Assembly: GCA_964629965.1 (NCBI GenBank)
Contig: CAZVRZ010000021.1
Location: 1-48,135, forward strand
Reading direction: 5' to 3'
Length of the DNA stretch: 48,135 bases
Origin: CAZVRZ01 sp964629965
Lineage (GTDB): Bacteria > Chloroflexota > Anaerolineae > Anaerolineales > UBA4823
The position numbers were made by a program, and so were the translations under genes. This document shows, one piece after another, positions 1 to 8,795 of the stretch (the stretch's first letter is position 1; the number at the start of each line of letters is the position of its first letter). A model generated the notes under the pieces. It saw only the letters and a list, made by a program, of their open reading frames with translations. It had not been told where the DNA came from and made no database searches.

Positions 1-143
1 CTGTTTTGCCGCTGTTTTCCTTGGCCCCTTTTTACTCAAAAACAGAATTGCTGATCTATCACACAAGCCATGATTCTTGTAGTATGATCTTATATATCGG
101 GAATTGATTCGTTCTCTGTCGGACCACCCCTAAGGAGGTGCTT

Positions 144-2867
144 ATGGTACGCGTAAAACCCCCCATCCTGATCAGTCTCAATCTCATCCTGATCCTGGCC
201 ATGCTCGCCATGGCCTGCAACCTGAGCGGCCGAACTACCCAGGCCCCGCCGACCCAGGCGTCGCCCACCGCCGCTCAGGCAACTGCCACCGGGGCCGAAG
301 CCGGGGCAACTGAAGCCCAGGTGCTCCCCACAGAGCCGGCAGCCACCTCCACCAGCGAGCCTACCCAAGAAAGCTTCGTACCCTACGCTCCCGATGCCCG
401 GCTGGGCTTTGCCAGTTTTAAGGTCTCGCTTGTGCCGGTGCAGAGCTTTGCTGCCGGCATCGATGCCGCCCCTGCCTGGAACAGCGTCTACAATCCCTTC
501 CTGCTCTCCAGCGACCAGGTGGATCTGATGCAGAAGAATGGCTTCGTGGTCAGCCCGGGGACTGCCCTGGAGTTCTTCACCTTATACGAGCAGGCGCGCT
601 ATAACAACGAACCCATCTTTGTGACCAGCGATGCCATGCTGCATTCTTACCACCTGCTCTTCGACAAAGTGCTGCGGACTGCCGAAGTCGAGCAGTTCAT
701 TCCAATGCTGAGGAACTTGAACGCTGCCATGCTGACGAGAAGCGACGAAATTCACCAGGAGTTGGTCGGAACCGATTGGGAATCCGATGCTGTCCGTCTG
801 GTGGCTTTCTTCGGCGTGGGCAGCCAACTGCTCGACCCAGCCGTTCAGGTTCCCGCTTATGCCCGGGAGCTTGCCAATGCCGAGCTTAAGAATGTCAGCG
901 AAGCGGCCGGCCTGCTGGATTCTCCCCTCTTCCCCAGCCTAGAATACGGTGAAGATTACACCCAGTACATCCCGCGCGGCCACTATACCAAGTCGGATGA
1001 GCTCAAGGCCTACTTCAAAAGCATGATGTGGTATGGCCGCATGACCTTTATCCTCAAAGGCCTGGATCCCGTCTCGGCCCGCGCCGACACGCGCGCGGCC
1101 GTGCTGCTCGTCCATGCCGTCCGCACTGCCACCGTCAACGGCGCCTACGCTGCTGATGTCTGGACCAGCCTGTACAGCCCGACTGCCTTCTTCGTTGGTC
1201 GCTCGGACGATCTGACCATCTTCCAGTATGGCGATGCCATCGATCAAGTTTATGGCAGCAACGCCACACTCGCTGCCCTGGCCGACGAGAGCAAGCTGGA
1301 TGCCTTCATCGCTGCCGCCGATCTGCTGCCTGCCCCCCGCATTCTGGGCATGGTCATCCAATACACCGACGATGAGGAAGAGGCCACCAAAGGGCTGCGT
1401 TTCATGGGTCAGCGCTTTGTCCCCGATGCCTACATCTTCCGCCAGCTCATCTTCCGCAATGTCGGCACGCTCGATAAGCGCCGCGGCCTGCCCATGGGCC
1501 TGGATTTGTTTGCTGCTATGGGTTCGGAGCGCGCCTATACCATCCTGGATGGGCTGGGGGAAACCCAGTACGCCAATTATGTTCCCCAGATGAAAAAAGT
1601 ACGCGACTGGCTCTCTGGCCTGACCGAACAGGAATGGACCGAGACGCTCTATAATAGCTGGCTCTACAGCTTTTATCCGCTGCTCGAGCCGGCCGAACCC
1701 GGCATGCCTTACTTTATGCAAAGCGAAGCCTGGCAGGACAAACAGTTGAACACCGTCCTGGGCAGTTGGGCCGAGCTGAAGCACGATACCATCCTGTATG
1801 CCAAGCAGGTTTACGCCGAGCTGGGCGGTGGTCCGCCGGCCCCCGAGCCTATCCCGCCGCAGGGCTATGTAGAGCCGGTGCCGGCTTTCTACGCTCGCCT
1901 GTCAGCCCTCAGCCGCATGACCCTGGATGGCCTGGGCAGCCGCGGCTTGTTGAATGAACTGGACGCCGCTAGTCTCCAAACCCTGGTATCCATGTGTGAT
2001 GCCTTGCAGCTCATTGCCGAGAAGGAACTGCGCGGCGAACTGCTCACCGAACAAGAGTTTAATTTCATCCGTTTCATTGGCGGTCAATTGGAAAATATCG
2101 TCATGGCTTCTGCCGATTCCGATAACCAGGATCCCTTTGCCCCCAAGTATATGGACGAGGAGCCCCAGGCCGCGGTCATTGCCGATGTGGCTACCGATCC
2201 TGGCAACGAACTGGGTCTGACCGTGCTGGAAGAGGGTGTAGGCCGCATCCACCCGATCTACGTGATCGTACCCATCCTGCAAGCCGATGGTTCCTACTTC
2301 TGGCAGGTTGCTCGCGGCGGCGTGTTCTCCTACTACGAGTTCGCCTGGCCCGGAAGCGATCGCCTGACAGATGAGAAATGGCGTACCATGTTGAACGAAG
2401 GCAGCGAGCCCGATCTGCCTTCCTGGACGGCCAGTTTCCGCGTTGCCACCGGCGAAAATGCTGTTCTGCGCGACGCTGCTTTCCAGGGGGCGAAACTGCA
2501 AACCGAGTCCTTCTGGTGCCCGGTCTGTTATATCGACGCCCTGGAATATTACCCCCTGTTGACTTCCAGCGCCGCCGAGTTGGACGCCCTGCGCGATGAA
2601 ATGGAATACGTCGGTCATCTGCTCGTCGGCCAGCACTTCCTATCCTTTGACCTGATCTCCGATACCTATGCTGTGGTCACGGTGCGCGAAACCTGGCAGG
2701 ATACCAAGTACGCTGGTGAATATCCCATCGAAGATGCGCCGGCGCTGGCCGTCCGCTCGCAGTACGATGTTGTAGCTACCTACACCCTGCAGTTTATCGA
2801 CAACATGTATTGGCAGGCTACCCAAGTCAGCTACGACAAGCCATTCCCGGCATGGGACATTCCATAA
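144..2867 (+). CDS. DUF3160-family secreted lipoprotein
   Basis: The 907-residue product begins with a lipoprotein signal peptide: a basic start (MVRVK), a Leu/Ile-rich core and a lipobox LAMAC with the lipidated Cys at residue 25. A Thr/Pro/Ala/Gln-rich linker follows (about residues 30-75), as is common in Chloroflexota surface proteins, and then one long globular region. The globular part resembles the DUF3160 family of large exported proteins of unknown function, so no enzymatic role is assigned. ATG 144 is preferred over an in-frame GTG at 138 because AAGGAGG (132-138) lies at normal spacing before it. A strong hairpin follows the stop codon at 2867. Family assignment is from overall sequence character, so it is probable rather than certain. 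Confidence 0.8.
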   Translation: MVRVKPPILISLNLILILAMLAMACNLSGRTTQAPPTQASPTAAQATATGAEAGATEAQVLPTEPAATSTSEPTQESFVPYAPDARLGFASFKVSLVPVQSFAAGIDAAPAWNSVYNPFLLSSDQVDLMQKNGFVVSPGTALEFFTLYEQARYNNEPIFVTSDAMLHSYHLLFDKVLRTAEVEQFIPMLRNLNAAMLTRSDEIHQELVGTDWESDAVRLVAFFGVGSQLLDPAVQVPAYARELANAELKNVSEAAGLLDSPLFPSLEYGEDYTQYIPRGHYTKSDELKAYFKSMMWYGRMTFILKGLDPVSARADTRAAVLLVHAVRTATVNGAYAADVWTSLYSPTAFFVGRSDDLTIFQYGDAIDQVYGSNATLAALADESKLDAFIAAADLLPAPRILGMVIQYTDDEEEATKGLRFMGQRFVPDAYIFRQLIFRNVGTLDKRRGLPMGLDLFAAMGSERAYTILDGLGETQYANYVPQMKKVRDWLSGLTEQEWTETLYNSWLYSFYPLLEPAEPGMPYFMQSEAWQDKQLNTVLGSWAELKHDTILYAKQVYAELGGGPPAPEPIPPQGYVEPVPAFYARLSALSRMTLDGLGSRGLLNELDAASLQTLVSMCDALQLIAEKELRGELLTEQEFNFIRFIGGQLENIVMASADSDNQDPFAPKYMDEEPQAAVIADVATDPGNELGLTVLEEGVGRIHPIYVIVPILQADGSYFWQVARGGVFSYYEFAWPGSDRLTDEKWRTMLNEGSEPDLPSWTASFRVATGENAVLRDAAFQGAKLQTESFWCPVCYIDALEYYPLLTSSAAELDALRDEMEYVGHLLVGQHFLSFDLISDTYAVVTVRETWQDTKYAGEYPIEDAPALAVRSQYDVVATYTLQFIDNMYWQATQVSYDKPFPAWDIP

Positions 2868-4537
2868 AAGTTTTCTCCTTGGGGCTTGAAATTTCGCATA
2901 GAAAGCGCGAAATTTCAAGCCTCTTTCTCATTTGTGCGCTGTTCCTCGGCGGCTGCCGGCGGGTAGATCCGCTGGCAGCCTATCCCTGGTTTTACCAGCG
3001 CCAACCGCAGCCTGCCGCCTCGCCCGAGAACACCCTGTCTGTCATTGCCGTTGGGGATATCCTGTTGGGGCGTGGCGTTGATCGGCCAGCCCAGGCTTTT
3101 GCCCTCAGCACAGACTGGTTGAGTTCCGCCGACCTGACCCTGGGCAATCTGGAATGTGCCCTCACAGACACCCCCATCACGGCCACTGCCACTCTTTCTC
3201 ACTCGCTGCCCGCGCCGGTGCGGCTCTACGCTCCCATCCAATCTGCCTCCTGGCTCAAAAAGGCTGGCTTCGATCTTCTGGGCCTTGCCAATAACCACAG
3301 CCTGGATGCCGGACCGGATGGCCTGCGCCAGACGGCTGCTTCCCTGCAGTCTGCCGGGTTGGCCGTGGTGGGCGCCGGCCCAACCTCTGACCAGGCCCTG
3401 GCGGCTTACACTTATTCCCACAACGGTGTGCGCCTGGCCATCCTGGGCGTGAATGCCATTCCCATCCCGCCCGATCATGCCTTGCCTGCCGGGCAAAGTG
3501 CCCTGGATGGCTGGGATATGGCCCGCTGGGATCGCGAGGCTGTGCAGGCTGCCGTGCGCCTCGCTCGCCAGTCGGCCGATGCCGTCATTGTTTCCATCCA
3601 CTGGGGCTATGAATACCAATTCCAATCTGACCCTGCTCAGGAACGCTACGCTGGCTATCTATTTGACGCTGGGGCGGATGTGGTCATTGGCCATCACCCA
3701 CACGTGGTGCAGGAACCCGCCTTGATTTCCCGGGCGGACGGTCGCAACGTGCTGGCGGCCTATTCGCTGGGGAACTTCGCCTTTGACCAGGGCTGGGCGG
3801 AGGGCACTGACGAAGGCCTTGCGCTGCGCCTGGTATTCGACGCGAGCGGCCTGTCTGCTGTTCAGGTACTGCCCGTCGTGGCCGGAACGCAGCCCGCACT
3901 GCTCAAGCCCACTCTTGCTGCAGCCTCACTGAGCGGTGGGCAGGCCGTTCTTGCTGGTCAACCCCGGTTTGCCTTTCAGTGCCTCGGGTTCACCTGCGCC
4001 CAGGCGCCGCCTCTACCAAACCTGTCCTACAGCGGCGGCATCTTCCACTCCGGCCTCGCCGACCTCGATGGAGATGGACGGCCCGAAGAGGTCACCCTGG
4101 AGGGCGGGCGGCTGCAGGTGCACCAATCGGACGGCGCCCTGGCCTGGCAAAGCCCGGCACGCTGGCTGGTGGTCGATGCTGCCCTGGGCGACCCCGATTG
4201 GGACGGCCGCCCCGACCTGGTGGCCGTTTTCTGGAAAGCTGACCCGGCCGGTGTGCTGCGCAGCCATCCCTTCCTCATCCGCCAGAACGGCGGGCGCTAT
4301 GAAGAAGTCTGGGGAGGCTCTGCCGTCAGCGAGCCGATCTGGGAGGTCGAAGTGACCGACCTGAACGGGGATGACCTGGATGAGCTGGTTGTGTTGGCCG
4401 AGGCTCCCGCTGGAAGTGGACAGACCCTTTCCGTCTGGGAGTGGCATGGCTGGGGCTTCAGCCAGGAATGGCGCAGTGCCGCTTCAGCCTACGAGAACCT
4501 GCGCATTGCCCCCGGCGGTTGGTTGTGCGCAGATTAG
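2852..4537 (+). CDS. CapA-family metallophosphatase-like lipoprotein with C-terminal FG-GAP-like repeats
   Basis: The N-terminal part matches the CapA/PgsA family, which adopts a calcineurin-like phosphoesterase fold and is linked to poly-gamma-glutamate capsule synthesis. Visible motifs are VGDILLGRGVD, NLECALTD, LANNHSLD, SIHWGYEY, GHHPHVVQ and YSLGNFAFDQ. A signal peptide ends in a lipobox LGGC (Cys 35 counted from ATG 2852), which places the protein outside the membrane. The last ~200 residues carry Asp/Gly-rich repeats (DLDGDGRPE, DPDWDGRPD, DLNGDDLDE) resembling FG-GAP/VCBS beta-propeller blades that may bind calcium. The start is uncertain: ATG 2852 overlaps the previous gene by 16 bp and has no clear ribosome site, and TTG 2879 is the alternative. 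Role in capsule or surface polymer metabolism is inferred from the family. Confidence 0.82.
   Translation: MGHSIKVFSLGLEISHRKREISSLFLICALFLGGCRRVDPLAAYPWFYQRQPQPAASPENTLSVIAVGDILLGRGVDRPAQAFALSTDWLSSADLTLGNLECALTDTPITATATLSHSLPAPVRLYAPIQSASWLKKAGFDLLGLANNHSLDAGPDGLRQTAASLQSAGLAVVGAGPTSDQALAAYTYSHNGVRLAILGVNAIPIPPDHALPAGQSALDGWDMARWDREAVQAAVRLARQSADAVIVSIHWGYEYQFQSDPAQERYAGYLFDAGADVVIGHHPHVVQEPALISRADGRNVLAAYSLGNFAFDQGWAEGTDEGLALRLVFDASGLSAVQVLPVVAGTQPALLKPTLAAASLSGGQAVLAGQPRFAFQCLGFTCAQAPPLPNLSYSGGIFHSGLADLDGDGRPEEVTLEGGRLQVHQSDGALAWQSPARWLVVDAALGDPDWDGRPDLVAVFWKADPAGVLRSHPFLIRQNGGRYEEVWGGSAVSEPIWEVEVTDLNGDDLDELVVLAEAPAGSGQTLSVWEWHGWGFSQEWRSAASAYENLRIAPGGWLCAD
2883..2932 (+). terminator. 15-bp hairpin after the DUF3160 gene, inside the next ORF
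   Basis: GGCTTGAAATTTCGC (2883-2897) pairs perfectly with GCGAAATTTCAAGCC (2907-2921) across a 9-nt loop, and a T-rich stretch (TCTTTCTCATTT) follows. It has the shape of an intrinsic terminator for the DUF3160 gene. It nevertheless lies within the first codons of the CapA-like ORF, whichever start codon that gene uses. Confidence 0.65.
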
Positions 4538-4641
4538 CGGTTTGCTGCCTCTTTGGTTATAATTATTCAGCCGAGGAAAAAACGGCTGCGACAAGATTCG
4601 CTGCTTGAAACAAGCACAGAGCATTCTATTAGGAGATTGAA

Positions 4642-6096
4642 ATGAAGATCATCAAGAATTTGATCAACGGCCAGTGGGTCGATTCGTCTAGCGGGGGGAC
4701 GGCGCGCACCTGCAACCCCGCCAGGATAACGGAAGAAGTTTCGTTGTATCCATTAGCTACTTTACAAGACGCACAGCAAGCCATTGCAGCCGCTTGTGAG
4801 GCCTTCCCGAAGTGGTCCCAAACCCCTTCGCCCCAGCGCGGGGCAATCCTGGACAAGGCTGGTCAGATCATCGATGCCCGCCTGGATGAGATGGCGCGGG
4901 CGCTGACGCTGGAAGAGGGCAAGACCTTTGCCGAAGCGAAGGGCGAAGTGATACGCGCCAGGGATATTTTCAAATATTTCGGCGGCGAGGGCTGGCGCGT
5001 GGGCGGACAAGTGCTGCCCGGCAATACCCCCAACGAGCTGTTATATGCCAGGCGTGAGCCCCTTGGGGTTGTGACGATCATCACTCCCTGGAACTTCCCG
5101 GTCGCCATCCCGGCCTGGAAGATCGCCCCGGCGCTGGTGTATGGAAATACCGTGGTTTTTAAGCCGGCTTTCCAGACACCGTGGATCGCCAGCCTGCTGG
5201 TCGAGGCCCTGGTCGAAGCCGGGCTGCCGGCGGGAGTGTTGAATTTCATCACCGGGCGCGGGGCAGAAATTGGGGATGAGATTGTGGCCAACAAGAACAT
5301 CCAGGGCATATCTTTCACCGGTTCTTACCGCGTTGGGACCGGGATTTACGCCAAGGCTATCCCGAACCTGACCCGTGTGCAGCTTGAGATGGGCGGCAAG
5401 AACCCGATGGTGGTTCTCAATGATGCCGACCTGAGCCTGGCCGTGAAACTGGCCGTCACCGGTGGGTTTGGCCTGACAGGGCAAGCCTGCACCGCCACCA
5501 GCCGGGTGATCGTGGAAGACGGCATCGCTGATGCCTTTGTGGAAGCGTTGGCCCAGGCCGCCAGGAATTTGAAAGTTGGCAACGGCCTGGATCAAGGTGT
5601 GCAAATGGGGCCGGCTGCCAGCCAGGGGCAGATGGAAACCGATCTTGATTACATCCAGGTTGGGAAAGCTGAAGGCGCAAAACTGGTCGCCGGCGGTGAG
5701 CGAACTCCCGGCGCGGATGATAGCAGTTATTTCGTCCAGCCGACCGTCTTTGACCATGTTGCCTCGGAGATGAAGGTCGCCCAGGAAGAAATCTTTGGGC
5801 CGGTCATCAGCGTTCTACGGGCGCGTAACCTGGATGATGCCATCGAAAAGGCGAACGGGATTGCCTTTGGACTCTCGGCGGGCGTGGTGACCCGGGATCT
5901 CAACCGGGCATTGTCCTTCGTGGATCGCATCCAGGCGGGGGTCGTTAAAGTCAACGAACCGACTACCGGGCTTGCACTGCAGGCGCCGTTTGGCGGCTTC
6001 AAACACTCCAGCGCCAACACCTTCAAGGAGCAAGGCCCGGCGGCGATTGAGTTTTATACTCGCATCAAAACAGTGTATTTGGGATATCCTGCCTAG
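4642..6096 (+). CDS. NAD(P)-dependent aldehyde dehydrogenase, possibly 2,5-dioxovalerate dehydrogenase-like
   Basis: This 484-residue protein has the full-length aldehyde dehydrogenase fold. It shows the cofactor-site motif PWNFP (Asn 151), the general-base motif LEMGGKNP (Glu 249) and the nucleophile motif GQACTA (Cys 283). It would oxidise an aldehyde to the acid in the cytoplasm. The FTGSYRVG segment and overall length resemble alpha-ketoglutaric semialdehyde or succinate semialdehyde dehydrogenases, but the substrate cannot be fixed from sequence. AGGAG lies just upstream of ATG 4642. The ~100-bp leader contains TATAAT at 4558-4563 and a small A-rich hairpin (4568-4588). The gene appears to be a single transcription unit. 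Confidence 0.9.
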   Translation: MKIIKNLINGQWVDSSSGGTARTCNPARITEEVSLYPLATLQDAQQAIAAACEAFPKWSQTPSPQRGAILDKAGQIIDARLDEMARALTLEEGKTFAEAKGEVIRARDIFKYFGGEGWRVGGQVLPGNTPNELLYARREPLGVVTIITPWNFPVAIPAWKIAPALVYGNTVVFKPAFQTPWIASLLVEALVEAGLPAGVLNFITGRGAEIGDEIVANKNIQGISFTGSYRVGTGIYAKAIPNLTRVQLEMGGKNPMVVLNDADLSLAVKLAVTGGFGLTGQACTATSRVIVEDGIADAFVEALAQAARNLKVGNGLDQGVQMGPAASQGQMETDLDYIQVGKAEGAKLVAGGERTPGADDSSYFVQPTVFDHVASEMKVAQEEIFGPVISVLRARNLDDAIEKANGIAFGLSAGVVTRDLNRALSFVDRIQAGVVKVNEPTTGLALQAPFGGFKHSSANTFKEQGPAAIEFYTRIKTVYLGYPA

Positions 6097-6108
6097 GTTG
6101 GCCGCCTT

Positions 6109-6282
6109 ATGCCCCCTCAATCCAAGCTGATCGCTGGGCGTTATCAGATCGCAGACTTGTCTCAAGATCTGTTGGGCCAGGGCAGTATGGGTTCGGTTTA
6201 TCGCGCTGCCGATATTGAGAGCGGCCTGCCCGAGCTGGCCGCTGAACTGATGGCCGAAATGGAGGTAGATCAGACCTCATGA
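6109..6282 (+). pseudogene. Ser/Thr protein kinase N-terminal remnant (57 codons)
   Basis: The short frame begins ATG CCC CCT and encodes MPPQSKLIAGRYQI near the N-terminus, then LLGQGSMGSVYRAAD, the glycine-rich ATP loop of bacterial Hanks-type kinases. The rest of the kinase is absent: no VAIK lysine, HRD or DFG motif follows, and the frame ends after a short acidic helix-like tail. The stop TGA overlaps the start of the DUF4037 gene by 4 bp (ATGA), so the two may be translationally coupled. It is either a decayed kinase whose front end persists, or a small protein that kept only the P-loop. Base composition matches the neighbours. Confidence 0.6.
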
Positions 6283-7358
6283 AACGCCCATTCATCAAGG
6301 GCTTGAATCTCAGCGAACTCTTCTACACAGAAGCGGTCAAGCCCATCCTGGCAAACCGTTTCCCTGACCTTGCCTACTCGGCCGCCCTGATCGGATCGGG
6401 ATCCGAGGTGCTGGGTTTCGACACGCCCCAATCGATGGATCACGATTGGGGGCCGAAGCTCATGTTGTTTCTAGGGCAGGCCGACCACGATACCTATCAT
6501 GCTGAGATCGATCAGGCCTTGCGCCAGGAGCTGCCTGGCGAGATTCACGGCTACCCGACAGATTTTGCCCGTCACCAGGATGGTACCGCTGTGATGGTTG
6601 CAGCCAGCGGCAGCCCCACCCATCATGGTGTGATGTTCCTCACCGTCTCTTGCTTTTTCACGCATATTCTGAATTTCGATCCTGCTGGCGACATCCGGGC
6701 TGCAGACTGGGTCAGCGTTCCAGAAAATCGCTTGCTGATGCTGACATCAGGCCGTGTCTTTCACGATGGCTTGGGCCAACTAGAACCGCTGCGAGCCCGG
6801 CTGCACTACTACCCGTACGATGTGTGGTTATATTTACTCGCGGCTCAGTGGCGGCGTATTGCTCAAGAGGAAGCCTTCATGGGGCGCTGTGGGCAGGTTG
6901 GCGACGATTTGGGTTCGCGCCTGGTCGCTGCCCGCCTGGTGCGTGACCTGATGCGCCTCTGCTTTCTTATGGAACGCTGCTATGTGCCTTACGTCAAATG
7001 GTTTGGCAGTGCGTTTGCCCGGCTCGCTTGTGCCGCTGATCTTGCGCCCGTCTTCACCCGTGTGTTACAGGCCGCCTCATGGCAGGAACGGCAAGTGCAC
7101 CTGGCGACCGCCTACGAGTTCGCTGCCAGGATGCATAACACGTTGGGCATCACCGAACCCTTGGCAGCAAAAGTATCCCAGTATTATGATCGTCCCTTTA
7201 AGGTGATTCATGCTGATCGATTCGTAGATGCCATCCGGGCAGAGATCAAGAGCGTAGAAGTGCTTTCCTTACCTGAGCACCTGGGCTCGTTCGATCAATT
7301 CATTGACTCGACCGATTCCCAGGATCACCTGGGCCGTATCAAGGCAGTGTATGGATGA
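6279..7358 (+). CDS. DUF4037 nucleotidyltransferase-fold protein
   Basis: The 359-residue product resembles DUF4037 proteins, which belong to the polymerase-beta nucleotidyltransferase superfamily. The N-terminal region shows the characteristic block IGSGSEVLGFDTPQSMDHDW, with Gly 41/Ser 42 followed by Asp 54 and Asp 56, fitting the GS-x(n)-DxD metal-binding signature. The remainder is probably helical. Its substrate is unknown; related folds act in antibiotic adenylylation or nucleic-acid modification, but nothing here shows which. Translation probably starts at ATG 6279, overlapping the upstream kinase remnant by 4 bp. A terminator lies ~120 bp downstream. Confidence 0.75.
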   Translation: MKRPFIKGLNLSELFYTEAVKPILANRFPDLAYSAALIGSGSEVLGFDTPQSMDHDWGPKLMLFLGQADHDTYHAEIDQALRQELPGEIHGYPTDFARHQDGTAVMVAASGSPTHHGVMFLTVSCFFTHILNFDPAGDIRAADWVSVPENRLLMLTSGRVFHDGLGQLEPLRARLHYYPYDVWLYLLAAQWRRIAQEEAFMGRCGQVGDDLGSRLVAARLVRDLMRLCFLMERCYVPYVKWFGSAFARLACAADLAPVFTRVLQAASWQERQVHLATAYEFAARMHNTLGITEPLAAKVSQYYDRPFKVIHADRFVDAIRAEIKSVEVLSLPEHLGSFDQFIDSTDSQDHLGRIKAVYG

Positions 7359-7476
7359 GCACATGTGCTCAAATCGTACCCCTCTCGTAGATGATTCGGT
7401 GGGCAACCGTCCAGCAAGATATTCCCTGTGGAGGTATCATTTTTATAGCGAAAAAAATAGCGCTTCTCCTCCTTCC

Positions 7477-7516
7477 GAGAGCCAGGTCCGTGAGCCTGGC
7501 TCTCTCGCTTTCTCAT
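7477..7516 (+). terminator. Rho-independent terminator-like hairpin after the DUF4037 gene
   Basis: GAGAGCCAGG (7477-7486) pairs with CCTGGCTCTC (7495-7504) across an 8-nt loop. A moderately T-rich tail (TCGCTTTCTC) follows. The rest of 7359-7588 holds no gene. A TATAAT at 7531-7536 may serve the following acetyltransferase, but no good -35 element stands before it. Confidence 0.65.
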
Positions 7517-7588
7517 TCCCTAAATCTCATTATAATCAAAGAAAGTCCATTGTGTTTTTACGGTAAGTCAGATTAGAATCAGATCAAT

Positions 7589-8167
7589 ATGAAGATACCA
7601 ACTGGATTGATCATCGAAACTTCTCGCCTGTGCCTGCATCCGTTCACTTCCGCAGATCTGGCTGCCTTTCTTGCTTACCGCAATGAAGATGAAGTGGCTC
7701 GTTACCAGGGCTGGAGCCTGCCTTATACAGTAGAACAAGCCCAGGCCTTCTTCCAGCAGCAGCAAAATCTGCCATTGATCGCTCCGGGTGAGTGGCGTCA
7801 GTTATTGATCGAACGCAAAGCGGATGGGCAGGCGCTGGGCGACGTAGCCTTCAAACTCTCCCAGGACAGCCGCCAGGCTGAAATCGGCTGCACCCTCAGC
7901 CGTCTCTATTGGGGCGAAGGCTACGCCTACGAAGCGGGATGCGGCCTACTCCAATACCTGTTTGCTGAGCTTGGTTTACACCGCGTCTATGCCAACTGCG
8001 ACGTGGAGAACCTGCCTGCTGCCCACACCTTGGAAAGGTTCGGCCTGCGCCGCGAAGCCCACTTTGTCGAAAACTTGTGGTTCAAAGGCCGTTGGAGCAG
8101 TGAATACTGGTATGCTATCTTAGCCAAAGAATGGCAGGAGATGCATGCCGCTCATCCTCCACAGTAG
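7589..8167 (+). CDS. GNAT-family N-acetyltransferase (RimJ/RimL-like)
   Basis: The 192-residue product matches the RimJ/RimL branch of GNAT acetyltransferases, which transfer acetyl from acetyl-CoA to an amino group. It shows IETSRLCLHPF at the N-terminus, the acetyl-CoA pyrophosphate-binding turn in LSRLYWGEGYAYEA, and the late motif NLPAAHTLERFGLRREA. The acceptor is unknown; family members modify ribosomal proteins, free amines or antibiotics. A clear ribosome site is not seen before ATG 7589. It heads a run of three genes with the second GNAT and the DinB-like protein. Confidence 0.85.
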   Translation: MKIPTGLIIETSRLCLHPFTSADLAAFLAYRNEDEVARYQGWSLPYTVEQAQAFFQQQQNLPLIAPGEWRQLLIERKADGQALGDVAFKLSQDSRQAEIGCTLSRLYWGEGYAYEAGCGLLQYLFAELGLHRVYANCDVENLPAAHTLERFGLRREAHFVENLWFKGRWSSEYWYAILAKEWQEMHAAHPPQ

Positions 8168-8240
8168 GGGTGGATCTGTCTGCTGCCTGGAGAGAAACCA
8201 GGTGCAGTTGCAGCAAACATACCAAGACCAGGGTAAACGC

Positions 8241-8795
8241 ATGAAACCTGAAAATCCTTTTCCCAAACGAGAGACCGCTCGCCTCAAATTGAGAAAACCC
8301 TTTCGCAAAGACGCCCGTCTCCTGTTGAAAGTCTCTCAGAACCCTGCCGTTATGCAGTATTACGGTATGGCGGCCTACAAGAACCTGGCGGAAGCATTGG
8401 GCGAGATCGAATGGTTCAACCAGATCTTTGTTCAATCGGAGGGCATCCGTTGGATCATCACCGAGAAAGGTGCTGATGCTTACATTGGTGACATCGGCTT
8501 TCATAATTTCGTGCGCCAACATGCCCGCGCCGAACTTGGCTTCAAGTTAGCCCAGGCCTTTTGGGGGCGGGGTCTTATGGCAGAAGCCCTCGCCGAGGCC
8601 CTGGCTTATGGGTTTTCTGTGATGCAGCTTAACCGCATCGAAGCTGTGGTCGATCCAAGCAACCTGCGCTGCCTGGGCCTGTTGAAAAAAGCCGGTTTTA
8701 TAGAAGAAGGGCTGCTGCGAGATTACGAGCTCGAAGAAACGGGTTTTGTGGACCTGGTAATGCTCTCGCTGCTCAAAAAAGAATATCGGCCATGA
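8241..8795 (+). CDS. GNAT-family N-acetyltransferase
   Basis: This second GNAT protein is about 184 residues from ATG 8241. It shows ETARLKLRKPF near the N-terminus, the acetyl-CoA loop in KLAQAFWGRGLMAEA and the C-terminal motif PSNLRCLGLLKKAGF. ATG 8241 is chosen because the longer frame (from 8145) would overlap the upstream gene with sequence unlike the family, and because the family's N-terminus begins at this point. The protein is divergent from the preceding GNAT, so an old duplication or independent recruitment is possible. Its stop overlaps the next start (ATGA), implying co-translation with the DinB-like gene. The substrate cannot be inferred. Confidence 0.83.
   Translation: MKPENPFPKRETARLKLRKPFRKDARLLLKVSQNPAVMQYYGMAAYKNLAEALGEIEWFNQIFVQSEGIRWIITEKGADAYIGDIGFHNFVRQHARAELGFKLAQAFWGRGLMAEALAEALAYGFSVMQLNRIEAVVDPSNLRCLGLLKKAGFIEEGLLRDYELEETGFVDLVMLSLLKKEYRP

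Noticed and set aside
1..143. Promoter before the DUF3160 gene
   Set aside because: TATGAT at 83-88 is -10-like, but no acceptable -35 element lies 16-19 bp upstream, so no promoter is called.
939..1784. 281-residue minus-strand frame inside the DUF3160 gene
   Set aside because: It is antisense to a well-supported lipoprotein gene, has low-complexity Gly/Gln/Ala-rich residues and matches no family; high GC at third codon positions explains the open frame.
1902..2636. 244-residue minus-strand frame inside the DUF3160 gene
   Set aside because: Same antisense shadow effect; no ribosome site and no domain motif.
7531..7579. Promoters directly before the first GNAT gene
   Set aside because: TATAAT (7531-7536) lacks a -35 element, and TTGTGT-18-TAGAAT would place transcription start almost at the start codon.
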